From Allobrachymonas sp. (lineage in GTDB: Bacteria > Pseudomonadota > Gammaproteobacteria > Burkholderiales > Burkholderiaceae), in the NCBI GenBank assembly GCA_030529305.1, contig JAUMXD010000008.1, positions 1 through 28,643 on the forward strand: 28,643 bases of DNA. The letters run 5' to 3'. The notes under the pieces were generated by a model, which saw only the letters and a program-made list of their open reading frames with translations, was not told the DNA's origin and made no database searches. This document shows, piece by piece, positions 1 to 7,262 of this stretch (its first letter is position 1; each line of letters begins with the position of its first letter). The position numbers and the translations under genes were made by a program.

Positions 1-91
1 GTTCATCCATCCCGCTTTCCTGGCTCTCATCCCAAAAAGATCTTGAACAGGTTCTTAGAGCGTACAGCCTATTTTTTTAAGAAAAGGTACA

Positions 92-120
92 TTCGAAGCA
101 AAGAGCAGAGCCGTTACAAT
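92..120 (+). promoter_or_regulatory. possible promoter of the split tRNA-Ser
   Basis: A TACAAT -10-like hexamer at 115-120 lies 17 bp after a poor -35-like TTCGAA at 92-97, about 28 bp before the tRNA 5' half. If real, it is the original chromosomal tRNA promoter, and it would now read through the orphan 5' half into the complete tRNA-Ser at 304. The -35 match is weak, so this is only suggestive. Confidence 0.3.
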
Positions 121-147
121 CTCTGCTTCTTGAGCAAGCAATGGTTT

Positions 148-186
148 GGAAAAGTGGCAGAGCGGTTGATTACACCGGTCTTGAAA
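148..186 (+). pseudogene. 5' half of an interrupted tRNA-Ser(UGA)
   Basis: The sequence reads as a tRNA-Ser 5' half: acceptor strand GGAAAAG (148-154), TG, a D-arm (157-173), anticodon stem CCGGT (175-179) and loop CTTGAAA (180-186) with anticodon TGA. No variable arm, T-arm or CCA follows. Its missing half is at 9591-9646: CCGGT pairs with the ACTGG there, and the acceptor strand pairs with CGCTTCC at five of seven positions. The two acceptor mismatches and a weakened D-stem suggest decay since the split. It is inferred to be the chromosomal side of the left attachment site. Confidence 0.75.
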
Positions 187-191
187 GCTGG
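180..191 (+). repeat. attL core
   Basis: CTTGAAAGCTGG at 180-191 matches CTTGAAAACTGG at 9591-9602 in 11 of 12 positions, and the flanks diverge on both sides. The repeat spans the anticodon loop and 3' anticodon stem of tRNA-Ser, a usual crossover region for tyrosine integrases. With the integrase gene next to the distal copy, this is best read as the left attachment core. Confidence 0.65.
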
Positions 192-303
192 TGGTTTCTC
201 AACTAGGGGTTGGTTGAAAAGGGAATAAAAACAACGTGTTAGCGTTTTCTGCTTGTGTTCAACGGGGCACCGTTTAGCAGATTCATGGCACGTCACGAAA
301 TAC

Positions 304-393
304 GGTGGGTTGGCCGAGCGGTTGAAGGCACTAGTCTTGAAAACTAGCAAGGGGGCAACCCCTTCCAGGGTTCGAATCCCTGACCCACCGCCA
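304..393 (+). tRNA. tRNA-Ser(UGA), complete, inside the element
   Basis: A full class II tRNA: acceptor GGTGGGT (304-310) pairs with ACCCACC (383-389), anticodon stem CTAGT/ACTAG surrounds loop CTTGAAA with anticodon TGA at 338-340, there is a long variable arm, the T-arm is CAGGG-TTCGAAT-CCCTG (366-382), then discriminator G and an encoded CCA (391-393). Its stems differ from those of the interrupted chromosomal tRNA-Ser, so it is not a simple duplicate. It lies 112 bp inside the left core and probably supplies the UGA-anticodon serine tRNA that the insertion destroyed. No convincing promoter of its own was seen. Confidence 0.97.
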
Positions 394-446
394 TCACTAC
401 AAGAAGCAGGACGCAAACCGGCTGATCGGATTCGTTAGGGGCAGCG

Positions 447-1286
447 ATGTTTAATCTCTTGATGTTCAACGTCGATTGGCCGTCAGGCCGTGTCACCGTC
501 CCGATGGGGCGGATGTTTGAATACACCGATGACCACATCACCGAGCAGTTCCGCGAAGGCGGCAACCCCCTGCTAGATCGCCTCATTGAGCTGCCGTGCT
601 TGTTCTGCGAGGAAGGCACGACGGACGAAACCGCTTATGTCGGCCAGATCAACCGAGCACGCATCGTCGGCAGAGATGTGTCTCTCAAAATCAGCATCGA
701 CGCAGAAGTGCCCCCACTTCAGAACAGCATGATTCACGCGAACCGGGCAGAGCTGCACATGCCCCATGACTTCGAGTTCTCGCGGAACCATTGGGCCATC
801 AAGGACGTCGATCTTTACCGCTTCCTACTGCGCAACGTACGCCCTCGCAGGCAGCGCCCGACCGTGTTCCAGATACCTGAGCATGAAAACATCGAGCCGA
901 CCCTAGCGTCAGCAATGATGCCCTTCGATGCCGGGTTCAACCCGGTCTATGACGCAATTCGGCAAGCCGCTGACAATGCGGGTCTGCGTTGCAGGCGAGC
1001 CGATGACATTTGGGAGAACGCTGCGATCATTCAGGACGTGGTTGCCCTGATCGACCGCTCTCGAATCGTGGTGTGCGACTGCTCTGCTCGGAATCCGAAC
1101 GTATTCTACGAAGCTGGCATTGCGCACACGCTTGGGCGTGAGGCGATTCTTATCACGCAGAGCGAGCACGATATTCCCTTCGATCTTCGGCACCTTCGCT
1201 ATATCCGTTACCACAACAACGGCGAAGGGCGTGCAGCGCTGACGCAAGCGCTACAGGCAAGAATGCAGACATTACTCGGACACTAG
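447..1286 (+). CDS. TIR-like / nucleoside deoxyribosyltransferase-fold protein
   Basis: A 279-residue protein. The C-terminal half (about 155-258) has the pattern of TIR-like and nucleoside deoxyribosyltransferase-like domains: MMPFD at 157-161, RADDIWE around 184-190, then DCSARNPNVFYEAG at 211-224, with Glu222 in the place of the catalytic glutamate of these N-glycosidases, and an ILITQ strand near 234. Such domains hydrolyse nucleotides or NAD, and many are anti-phage effectors. Residues 1-150 form a domain I do not recognise, possibly a sensor. The ATG at 447 is preceded by AGGGG at a 5-nt spacing. It is the first protein gene inside the element and likely cargo. A defence role is inferred from fold and context only. 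Confidence 0.8.
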   Translation: MFNLLMFNVDWPSGRVTVPMGRMFEYTDDHITEQFREGGNPLLDRLIELPCLFCEEGTTDETAYVGQINRARIVGRDVSLKISIDAEVPPLQNSMIHANRAELHMPHDFEFSRNHWAIKDVDLYRFLLRNVRPRRQRPTVFQIPEHENIEPTLASAMMPFDAGFNPVYDAIRQAADNAGLRCRRADDIWENAAIIQDVVALIDRSRIVVCDCSARNPNVFYEAGIAHTLGREAILITQSEHDIPFDLRHLRYIRYHNNGEGRAALTQALQARMQTLLGH

Positions 1287-1289
1287 AAA

Positions 1290-1305
1290 TTCGGGCGTGC
1301 CCGAA
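1290..1305 (+). terminator. small hairpin after the TIR-like gene
   Basis: TTCGGGC and GCCCGAA form a 7-bp perfect stem with a 2-nt loop (really a longer loop with fewer pairs), starting 3 nt after the stop codon. No T-run follows, so it may be a weak terminator or a 3'-end protecting hairpin. Confidence 0.3.
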
Positions 1306-1531
1306 AATATCTAGCGACAACAACAGCTTGCAAAGACTGCCGCAAGCGTTTTACAGTTACCCCTAACACACCTCGCCTCTCCGTCACGTCGCGCAATGCG
1401 CCGGGGCGGATCAACGAAAAGTGCTGCATGGACAAATGGCAGGCAACTGGCATCGGTAACGCGATGCGGTTCGCTCACCGACTGCCCTTTTTGCATCTGC
1501 GCATCGGTGGGCATGCTTAGAGGCACTGCCC

Positions 1532-1804
1532 ATGCAAGCCGACACCCTGACCTCCGAGCAGCTTTGCTCGGTCTTCAACTACACCCCCAAGAACCGCCCG
1601 CTTAGCACCGACGAGGTTGCTGACTTTCTCGGTGTTGCCCGCAACACGCTGGAGCAGCACCGCCTCAAGGGCACCGGCCCGCGCTACCTCCAGCCCCCGG
1701 GCACCCGTCGCGTCTGGTACTCGGAGCGCGACATGCTGGCGTGGCTCGCTTCCGGCGCGCGCAACAGCACCAGCCAACAGCCGGGCGACGCCCTGTGCAT
1801 CTAG
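1532..1804 (+). CDS. AlpA/excisionase-type helix-turn-helix protein
   Basis: A 90-residue protein with a MerR-like winged helix-turn-helix of the AlpA/HTH_17 type. LSTDEVADFLGVARNTLEQHR (about 24-44) is the helix pair, followed by GPRYLQPPGTRRVWYSERDM, which is the usual 'xxxG.R.RY...D...WL' continuation ending at WLAS. In satellites and prophages such proteins activate integrase or act as recombination directionality factors. Here it sits just upstream of the replication gene at the opposite end from the integrase. The start ATG follows a weak GAGG-like site. The role in excision is an inference from family and position. Confidence 0.8.
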   Translation: MQADTLTSEQLCSVFNYTPKNRPLSTDEVADFLGVARNTLEQHRLKGTGPRYLQPPGTRRVWYSERDMLAWLASGARNSTSQQPGDALCI

Positions 1805-1837
1805 CCGACCGCCAAACACAGAAAACGGTGGTCGCCC

Positions 1838-2014
1838 ATGCCCAAACAGAACGCACGCGCGGCGCGCGCTCCTGTTGCGTCAGCGCCGTCTAGCCCACTT
1901 GCAGCCAATCGACAAAAAAGCGGCGGGGTCTGCACACCGCTGCCGCTTCAAGAGGACGAATATGAATCAACGCGAAGGCATGGTAGGACAGCGCTCGCCA
2001 GCCATACAAGATGA
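1838..2014 (+). CDS. possible 58-residue basic peptide
   Basis: An ATG at 1838 opens 58 codons in a frame different from the genes on both sides, overlapping the first 53 bp of the replication gene. The product is Ala/Arg-rich at its N-terminus (MPKQNARAARAPVAS) with no motif I recognise and only a poor ribosome site. It may be a coupled leader or may be chance reading. Confidence 0.2.
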   Translation: MPKQNARAARAPVASAPSSPLAANRQKSGGVCTPLPLQEDEYESTRRHGRTALASHTR

Positions 2015-3593
2015 CATGCTACGGCGCTTCGATCCCGACGACGCCGACTGGTACATCATGCAGTGCGCCTTTGATGCTGGGCTAGACCCGCATAAGACTG
2101 TGCGCAGCGTGCGCACGGCACAGGCCAAGGGGGTAAGCACTGGCGCGGTGCCGATCGTGGCCCCTGCCGCTGCTGCGGGGCCAGCGCCCGCACTGCCTGC
2201 CCCGGCTTTCGGTTGGCCGCCCGGTATCGCAGGAGAAGTTGCGCGCTTTGTGTATCAAGCCGCGCCGCGTCCAGTGCCCGAGGTCGCCGTGGCGGCATCA
2301 CTGGGATTGCTCGCGGGTATCTGTGGCCGACGCTGGGTCGCTCCCGGATCCTCAGGCCTCAATCTCTACATCATGCTTGTGGCACGTAGCGCTATTGGCA
2401 AGGAGGCTATGCACAAGGGCATCGGAACGCTTGTGCGCGCCATGTGCATGAAGCTGCCGACAGCAGGCAATCACGTCGCATTCGACAACTTTGCATCAGG
2501 ACCAGCATTGCTCAAGTTCGTCGCCACGAACCCTTGCTTCGTCAACGTCGTCGGGGAGTTCGGCAAGAAGTTTGAAAAGATGGCATCGGATAAGGAAGGC
2601 CCGCACTCCACGCTGCGCACGGAGTTGACGAACCTGTATCAAAAATCGGGGCCGGGTTCGGTTGCAGGCGGTATCGCCTACTCGAACAAAGACAACAATG
2701 CGCGGGTCAGTACGGACGTGGCCTATAGCCTGCTGGGCGAGACAACACCGGGCACCTTCTTCGAGTCCATTACCCCAAGCACGATGTCCGACGGCTTCAT
2801 GTCACGATTTACGGTTATCGAATACGACGGTGAGCGCCCGCCGAGGAACATGCACCAAGTCTCCACGCCCAGCGACGCGCTTATCAACTCGCTCGTATCC
2901 CTGGCAGGGCTGGCGCTCGATTGGGACTCGCGGAACATTTACGAGCTTGTTGGACTGACCCAAGATGCCCAGCGCGCTTATGACGCATTCGAGGATAGGT
3001 GCGACGACAAGATCAAAGAGGCTGGGGCCGATGAGTCGCGCAGGCAGGTATGGAACCGCGCTGCGTTGAAGGTGTTGCGCAGCGCCTGCTTGCTGGCAGC
3101 GGCAGATAACCCGACACATCCCCGTGTGACGACCGAGCACTTCGGCTGGGCGATTGGTCTGGTTGAGCGCGACATTGCGCTATTCCTCAACCGTCTCGAC
3201 AGCGGTGACATTGGTACGGATGACCACGCGCGGGAGCAGAAGGTCTTGGACGTGTGCCGTCGATTCTTGACGCAGGAAAAGGTCGCGGAACGCTACGAAA
3301 AGTCCTTTGAGAGCATGCGCCTCAACTCGATTGTGCCTCGCGCCTACCTGCAAACCATGACACAGAAACTTGCCCAGTTCGGAGGTCACAAGTTCGGCGC
3401 AACATCCGCACTCGACTTGACGCTGCGCAGTCTTATTGCTGCCAGCAATCTGATGGAGGTAGACAAGAGCAAGGTTGGCGAAGGCTACAACTACCACGGC
3501 ACTGTGTACCGCGTTCTTCGATTCGACTTCTCTAAGCAAGGCGAAGAATCGAAGGCGGCGATAAGGACAGCTATGAGCTTCTGGAAGGATTAG
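1962..3593 (+). CDS. DUF3987 family replication/primase-helicase-like protein
   Basis: 543 residues. The middle and C-terminal part matches the DUF3987 (YfjI-like) pattern found in prophage, satellite and plasmid replication modules. There is a P-loop-like ARSAIGKE at 141-148 and an acidic strand FVNVVGEFG at 193-201 in the Walker B position, then a region with GETTPGTFFESI and a helical C-terminus. An Ala/Pro-rich linker (about 64-84) separates a short N-terminal domain. I chose ATG 1962 because AGAGGA lies just upstream; the open frame continues further upstream but overlaps the AlpA-type gene. It probably acts in replication of the excised element, with the repeat cluster just downstream as a possible target. 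Family call is good, biochemical role inferred. Confidence 0.75.
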   Translation: MNQREGMVGQRSPAIQDDMLRRFDPDDADWYIMQCAFDAGLDPHKTVRSVRTAQAKGVSTGAVPIVAPAAAAGPAPALPAPAFGWPPGIAGEVARFVYQAAPRPVPEVAVAASLGLLAGICGRRWVAPGSSGLNLYIMLVARSAIGKEAMHKGIGTLVRAMCMKLPTAGNHVAFDNFASGPALLKFVATNPCFVNVVGEFGKKFEKMASDKEGPHSTLRTELTNLYQKSGPGSVAGGIAYSNKDNNARVSTDVAYSLLGETTPGTFFESITPSTMSDGFMSRFTVIEYDGERPPRNMHQVSTPSDALINSLVSLAGLALDWDSRNIYELVGLTQDAQRAYDAFEDRCDDKIKEAGADESRRQVWNRAALKVLRSACLLAAADNPTHPRVTTEHFGWAIGLVERDIALFLNRLDSGDIGTDDHAREQKVLDVCRRFLTQEKVAERYEKSFESMRLNSIVPRAYLQTMTQKLAQFGGHKFGATSALDLTLRSLIAASNLMEVDKSKVGEGYNYHGTVYRVLRFDFSKQGEESKAAIRTAMSFWKD

Positions 3594-3940
3594 ATAACCA
3601 CACCATGCAAGTGCCCTAGTACGCAATAGTGGCGGGGCCACTAACGCCACAAACCCTTACGCAGCAAGGCTTTACATACAGAAAAGTAGTTGTTGTTAGT
3701 GCGTTAGTGCGAGGGTGTATGTGTAAGAGGGCATTGGGGCATTAGGGGGGTTGGCACGACCCCGACTAACGAACTTACGCCACTATTGCGCTAACGCCTT
3801 GCACATCAGTTCAGCCGAACGCCAATTTCCATATTTGCTGTTCGGTTGCCTGCAAGTCCGCATAGGCTCTGGGCGCGTGCCCGCGCGTGGTCAGCCCGCC
3901 TAGCCCATGCGTAGCGACAGCCGACTTTCGCCGTGCTCGC
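3594..3940. other. intergenic candidate replication origin of the element
   Basis: No gene is seen in these 347 bp between convergent genes. The segment holds five copies of an approximately 10-bp repeat (3639-3798), a 12-bp inverted repeat CGCAATAGTGGC at 3622-3633 with its complement at 3779-3790, and a tandem GGCATT(G/A)GGG. This is the kind of organisation expected of an origin or a replication-protein binding region. Confidence 0.45.
3639..3798. repeat. iteron-like repeats, consensus CACTAACGCC
   Basis: Copies: CACTAACGCC at 3639-3648 (+), CACTAACAAC at 3692-3701 (-), CACTAACGCA at 3700-3709 (-), GACTAACGAA at 3764-3773 (+), CGCTAACGCC at 3789-3798 (+). The set is bracketed by the arms of a 12-bp inverted repeat. 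Spacing is irregular, unlike classical plasmid iterons. Confidence 0.5.
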
Positions 3941-4633
3941 TCAAGCCTGCTTCGTCGCTTCTAGGTCGGTGTCATTCGCCTCAATCCAGCTTTCCAGCTT
4001 TTCCATGAACGCAGGCCACACGTCGTTGTATTCGTGATGGAACGTACTCATGCACAACTCCATAGACCCGAGGTGGCGGTCGCCGTACAACTCCATCCAT
4101 CGGTTAGAGAAGTGCGTCTCATACTCGCTGTGGTCAATCTTCGAGTAACCGGCAACCATGCCTTCGTAATTCGGATGGGCGCTCTCGGACAGGATGCCGT
4201 AGAGCTTTGCGATGCCGGGATACCGCTTATCGCACTTCTCAAGCACCGTCATGATGTTGACGGACTGGTGTTCCGTCGAGCCATCCCGCGAGCCGAGCAG
4301 CAGCGTGGCCGTCTTGTCACTGAAGGCATGAAAGCTCAACTTGCCATCTAGCACCTGCTGCATGAGCTGATTGAGGTAGATCAGCGTGGCAAGCGACTCG
4401 AACCCGCTTCGCAGCAGAATGCGCGCACCCAAGCCGTGCCCCTGCTGATGCAAGGCATAGGATTGAGTCATCAAGTCGTTGAGGTGCCAGAACACAGCCT
4501 TGCGCAGCATCCAGACCCGAAAGGTCGCCTTCCATTTGTACGCGACAGGGTTACGGGACAGCAGACCGCCAACCGGAATGCTTGATAAGAGCGAATCCTT
4601 CCAATTGGCGAGGTTCTGTTCGACGGCGTTCAT
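3941..4633 (-). CDS. DUF5677-like protein, possibly HEPN-type
   Basis: 230 residues, mostly helical by composition. It has RILLRSGFESLATLIYL (about 71-87) and later LSESAHPNYEG (about 148-158), a pairing I associate with DUF5677-like proteins. The arginine plus conserved histidine recall HEPN RNases, but a canonical Rx4-6H motif is not clear. The start at 4633 is favoured by AGGGA four bases upstream; a longer reading to 4705 would run into the terminator of the preceding gene. Neighbouring replication and defence-like genes make an accessory or abortive-infection role possible. Function is not established. Confidence 0.7.
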   Translation of the reverse strand: MNAVEQNLANWKDSLLSSIPVGGLLSRNPVAYKWKATFRVWMLRKAVFWHLNDLMTQSYALHQQGHGLGARILLRSGFESLATLIYLNQLMQQVLDGKLSFHAFSDKTATLLLGSRDGSTEHQSVNIMTVLEKCDKRYPGIAKLYGILSESAHPNYEGMVAGYSKIDHSEYETHFSNRWMELYGDRHLGSMELCMSTFHHEYNDVWPAFMEKLESWIEANDTDLEATKQA

Positions 4634-4694
4634 GGTGTCCCTGATATTCGTTTCTTTGATAATAAATCGAAGCGCCATCTCCCGCACAAACGAA

Positions 4695-4716
4695 AAGCGC
4701 CCCATGCGGGGCGCTT
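4695..4716 (-). terminator. rho-independent terminator for the Ala-rich gene
   Basis: AAGCGCCCC and GGGGCGCTT form a 9-bp stem with a 4-nt loop. On the minus strand it is followed by TTTTCGTTT. It lies 25 bp after the stop of the gene at 4741-5217. Confidence 0.75.
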
Positions 4717-4740
4717 ACGTGCCGAACAGATGCTAGGCGG

Positions 4741-5217
4741 CTACTTCGCGGCAGCCCGTGACAGGCCCATGAACTTGCGCCAGCCGTACAGTTCGATCAG
4801 GGCGTTGTTCTCGTTCCAGCCCTTTTCAGCGGCGACCGGCTTCAAGTCCTTCGGCTGCATGTTGCCGTGCTGGTCGAGGTATTCCCACGCAGCAGCGCAA
4901 GCGCCACCAGCGCGCGGGCGCTTCACGTCGTTGCGTTCCTCGCGCGGCACCTTCGGCGCTGCTGCCTGCTTGGGCTTGCTTGTGGTCACCACATGCGCGG
5001 CAGCAGGGGCCGCTACAGGCTCGCTTTCGGTAGCGGTCGCCGCTGGGGTATTGGCGGCACCCTGCGCAGCGCTTGCAGCGGCGTCCTTCGCCTTCCAGCC
5101 AAAGCGCACGCCCTCCGCATCCTTGTGAACGGTGATCTCCACCAGCTCCGCGGGCACCCCTGCGGCGATGGCTGCGCGCTTGGCGTTCTCGCGCTTCGTG
5201 TCGGTCTTGGCGGTCAT
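4741..5217 (-). CDS. Ala-rich protein of unknown function
   Basis: 158 residues in three parts: a basic N-terminus (MTAKTDTKRENAKRAAI) with a short motif KDAEGVRFGWKAKDA, an Ala/Thr/Pro linker of about 50 residues, and a conserved-looking C-terminal domain, AWEYLDQHGNMQPKDLKPVA, then GWNENNALIELYGWRKFMGL. The last part looks like a small helical, possibly nucleic-acid-binding, domain, but I cannot name it. The start at 5217 is set by GGAG seven bases upstream. It has its own terminator and faces away from the next operon across a 234-bp divergent region, where it could be a regulator. That is only a positional hint. Confidence 0.65.
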   Translation of the reverse strand: MTAKTDTKRENAKRAAIAAGVPAELVEITVHKDAEGVRFGWKAKDAAASAAQGAANTPAATATESEPVAAPAAAHVVTTSKPKQAAAPKVPREERNDVKRPRAGGACAAAWEYLDQHGNMQPKDLKPVAAEKGWNENNALIELYGWRKFMGLSRAAAK

Positions 5218-5451
5218 ATCGTTGCTCCTGTGCGGGTTGAAGGAGGCACATTGCAAGACAGGTCTCCGACGACCGGCAACGACTTTTTGGATGTGTCAAA
5301 GCAAAGCGACAAACAGCTTATTTACTGTTCTTCGTTTGCTCTTGAACTGTAGTGCGTTGTTTTAAAACTGTTTTCCTTGCGGACCTTCGTTGATCTTTCG
5401 CAGCATGCAAGCACATGCGCAGCCGCGCCGCGAAATCAAAGGAGTTTCATC
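5218..5451. promoter_or_regulatory. divergent promoter region
   Basis: 234 bp between the minus-strand Ala-rich gene and the plus-strand operon starting at 5452. It is more AT-rich than its surroundings (especially 5300-5390), as expected for promoters in both directions. I see no confident -35/-10 pair; TTGAAC at 5342-5347 is a possible plus-strand -35. A strong ribosome site GGAG lies at 5441-5444. Confidence 0.4.
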
Positions 5452-6165
5452 ATGCCCACGCCGGTTGATATTCGTATCACGCCTTCTCTGCACACCGACA
5501 CCTTGAAGGAGGTGGACGGCTACGATGAGGAACTTACCGCCCCCATTCTTGCCCCCGCGCTCGAAGCGCTGGACGACGCCTATATCACGCTTGGCAAGCT
5601 GCACGACGCACGCGGTGCAGCGAAGAAGAACCAAGCATGGACGGAAGGCCAGCAGGTGCTTGCCGTATCCGATGCCGCTTGGAAGCAACAGCAGCGCCTT
5701 GCCAAGAAGTTGGACAACGTGCGCGTCACGTTGGAAAAGCAGATCGCCCATTTCGAGGGTGAGCTGTCGCAGCCCTTGGAGTCGCGCGCTGCGGTGACGA
5801 TCTCCGGCTAGGTGCGGAAGTTCGTCAAGGACATGCCGACCGAGAAGCGCCACGAGTTCTTGCGGCAGGCAATCGAGGATGGAGACCACGTCACTATCAG
5901 CGCAGTATGCGGCGCGCCTCCGTACCTGTCCGGCCTCGATGCGAACTTCCAGAAGACCTACACCCGCATGTGGCACGAGCGCACCTCGCCTGACTTGGCG
6001 CAGAAGCTGAAAGCGGTGCGCGGTGCCAAGGCCGTCATCGAACAGTGTGGCGCACTGATCTTCAAGGAGGTTGAGAAGGCAATGGGCGCCCCGTGGACGC
6101 GCGTGCAGGCTCTTCGTGAAGGCAATGACAAGGCTCTGGCCGCGCTCAAGTTCGACGGTCAGTGA
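5452..6165 (+). pseudogene. gene split by an in-frame amber codon
   Basis: An open frame from ATG 5452 (GGAG seven bases upstream) gives 119 residues, ending in RAAVTISG, then TAG at 5809-5811. The same frame continues at once with VRKFVKDMPTEKRHEFLRQ for another 117 residues to 6165, including GAPPYLSGLDANF. Both halves read as one globular protein of about 237 residues. A single G-to-T change in GAG, restoring Glu before VRKF, would rejoin them. Alternatively the second half may be made from the GTG at 5812 by coupled re-initiation. I do not recognise the family; similar proteins occur in prophage-like gene trains. It begins an operon with the DUF5681 gene. Confidence 0.65.
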
Positions 6166-6206
6166 GCACCGCTGCTGATCCTCTGCAAACAACAAGAGGT
6201 GAAAAC

Positions 6207-6668
6207 ATGGCGGAAGTTGAATCGCCTGAATGGATGAAAGGCTTCGTGCCCCAGCCCAACAAGCCGCCGCGTGGCTGGCAGCCCGGACAGTCGGGAAACC
6301 CGGCAGGTCGTCCGAAGGGCAGCAAGAACCGCAAGACGCTGCTCGCCGAGGAACTGCAAAAGGACGGTTCCGATCTTGCGCGCGCCATCAAGGAAGCTGC
6401 GCTCGCGGGCGACACCAGCGCCATGAACCTATGGGCGCAGCGACTTGAGCCACCGCTGCGCGCACGCGCTGCCGCTGTCGGGTTTGAGCTAGACCCTGAA
6501 AAGCCCCTGCACGAGCAGGCGCAGCAGGTGCTCGCAGCGGTATCCGAAGGGCGCGTTGACCCCGAAACCGGGCGAATGCTGATCGACTGCATCCAGTCGG
6601 TCGCGGGCATCCGTGCCGTTGATGAACTGGAAGCGCACCTCGCCGCGCTGGAGGAAAAACAGGCATGA
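6207..6668 (+). CDS. DUF5681 protein, terminase-small-subunit-like
   Basis: 153 residues. The N-terminal GWQPGQSGNPAGRPKGSKNRKT (from about residue 22) is the DUF5681 signature, a Gly/Pro/Lys-rich DNA-contacting segment often placed at the start of phage small terminase-like proteins. A helical region follows, with a C-terminal tail AVDELEAHLAALEEKQA typical of a coiled helix. The start at 6207 is preceded by AGAGGTG; an upstream in-frame ATG at 6162 overlaps the previous gene. In a satellite such a protein could steer packaging, but there is no large terminase here. Its stop overlaps the next start (ATGA). Confidence 0.75.
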   Translation: MAEVESPEWMKGFVPQPNKPPRGWQPGQSGNPAGRPKGSKNRKTLLAEELQKDGSDLARAIKEAALAGDTSAMNLWAQRLEPPLRARAAAVGFELDPEKPLHEQAQQVLAAVSEGRVDPETGRMLIDCIQSVAGIRAVDELEAHLAALEEKQA

Positions 6669-6868
6669 GTATCGAAGACGCCGAATGCATCCCGCAGCAC
6701 GGCTGGCGGACTGTTCCCTTGAAGGACACACCGCAGGGGCAAGCCGATCTCAAGCTAATTGTGGCCGCTTGCTACGAGGCAATTCTGAAATGCGACGATC
6801 CCGCCGTGCGCTGGCAGGCCGCAAAACTCCTTCAACAGATCGGCCCACTGAAAGGAACGCTCCAATGA
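6665..6868 (+). CDS. small element protein, homologue of 12595-12736
   Basis: 67 residues. The first ATG overlaps the previous stop as ATGA, so translation is probably coupled. The C-terminal part (ADLKLIVAACYEAILKCDDPAVRWQAAKLLQQI) is helical and has a decayed relative in the second element remnant, with shared CDD...A.. spacing. No known domain is recognised. Conservation in two related elements shows that it is a real gene. Confidence 0.7.
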   Translation: MSIEDAECIPQHGWRTVPLKDTPQGQADLKLIVAACYEAILKCDDPAVRWQAAKLLQQIGPLKGTLQ

Positions 6869-7056
6869 AAAGCGACAACCTCGACCACGAGAACCGCCCC
6901 ATCAAGTATGGCGTCACGCCCGACGAACTGCAACAGATTCAGCAGCGCCGTATCGAAGCGCACGTGGAGCAGCAGGCAGCGGACACGCTGAACCTCGCCC
7001 GTGCGGTGAAGCTGGGGCAAGCCCTGAAACAACACGAGGAGGCATCACATGGTTGA
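6865..7056 (+). CDS. small element protein with KYGVTPDEL motif
   Basis: 63 residues, starting by ATGA overlap with the gene before. It contains ENRPIKYGVTPDELQQIQQRRIEAH, charged and probably a long helix. The same protein, 'ENRPVKYGITPDEL', is encoded at 12428-12598, where it is broken by a stop codon. The protein-level conservation supports coding. Function unknown. Confidence 0.75.
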   Translation: MKSDNLDHENRPIKYGVTPDELQQIQQRRIEAHVEQQAADTLNLARAVKLGQALKQHEEASHG

Positions 7057-7258
7057 ATGGCAGATCACCAGCACGAAGGACGTGCGCGACCGCGAGCGCT
7101 ACCAGATTGACCGCGCGGACGAACGCTACAGCCACCCGATGTGCATCTGCTCCTTGCACCCGTGCGTCCCTGAATACGTCGCGGAAGAAATCATGGCGCT
7201 ACTCATGAAGCGCATGAAAGACCGACTAGCGGCGCGTCCGGGTCGGCGGGAGCGCTGA
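7049..7258 (+). CDS. small Cys-containing element protein
   Basis: 69 residues, overlapping the preceding stop by 8 bp and preceded by a strong GGAGG. It has HPMCICSLHPCVPEYV (about 30-45), a Cys cluster that might bind metal, then a helical basic tail. No counterpart is present in the second remnant. Function unknown. Confidence 0.6.
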   Translation: MVEWQITSTKDVRDRERYQIDRADERYSHPMCICSLHPCVPEYVAEEIMALLMKRMKDRLAARPGRRER

Positions 7259-7262
7259 CCAC

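Noticed and set aside
336..347. Attachment core inside the complete tRNA-Ser as the true left end
   Set aside because: Joining 304-335 to the right half would give an acceptor stem that cannot pair (GGTGGGT with CGCTTCC); the half at 148-186 fits much better.
114..416. Overlapping minus-strand frames over the two tRNA sequences
   Set aside because: They read through tRNA-Ser DNA and produce the familiar artefact peptide (GGGSGIRTLEG) from reverse-strand tRNA.
3721..3760. Possible CRISPR-like short repeats
   Set aside because: Repeats are about 10 bp, irregularly spaced and in both orientations, without equal-length spacers or cas genes.
5362..6195. Minus-strand open frame of 277 codons
   Set aside because: It covers the split plus-strand gene, which has a ribosome site and a protein-like sequence; the minus frame begins and ends without gene signals.
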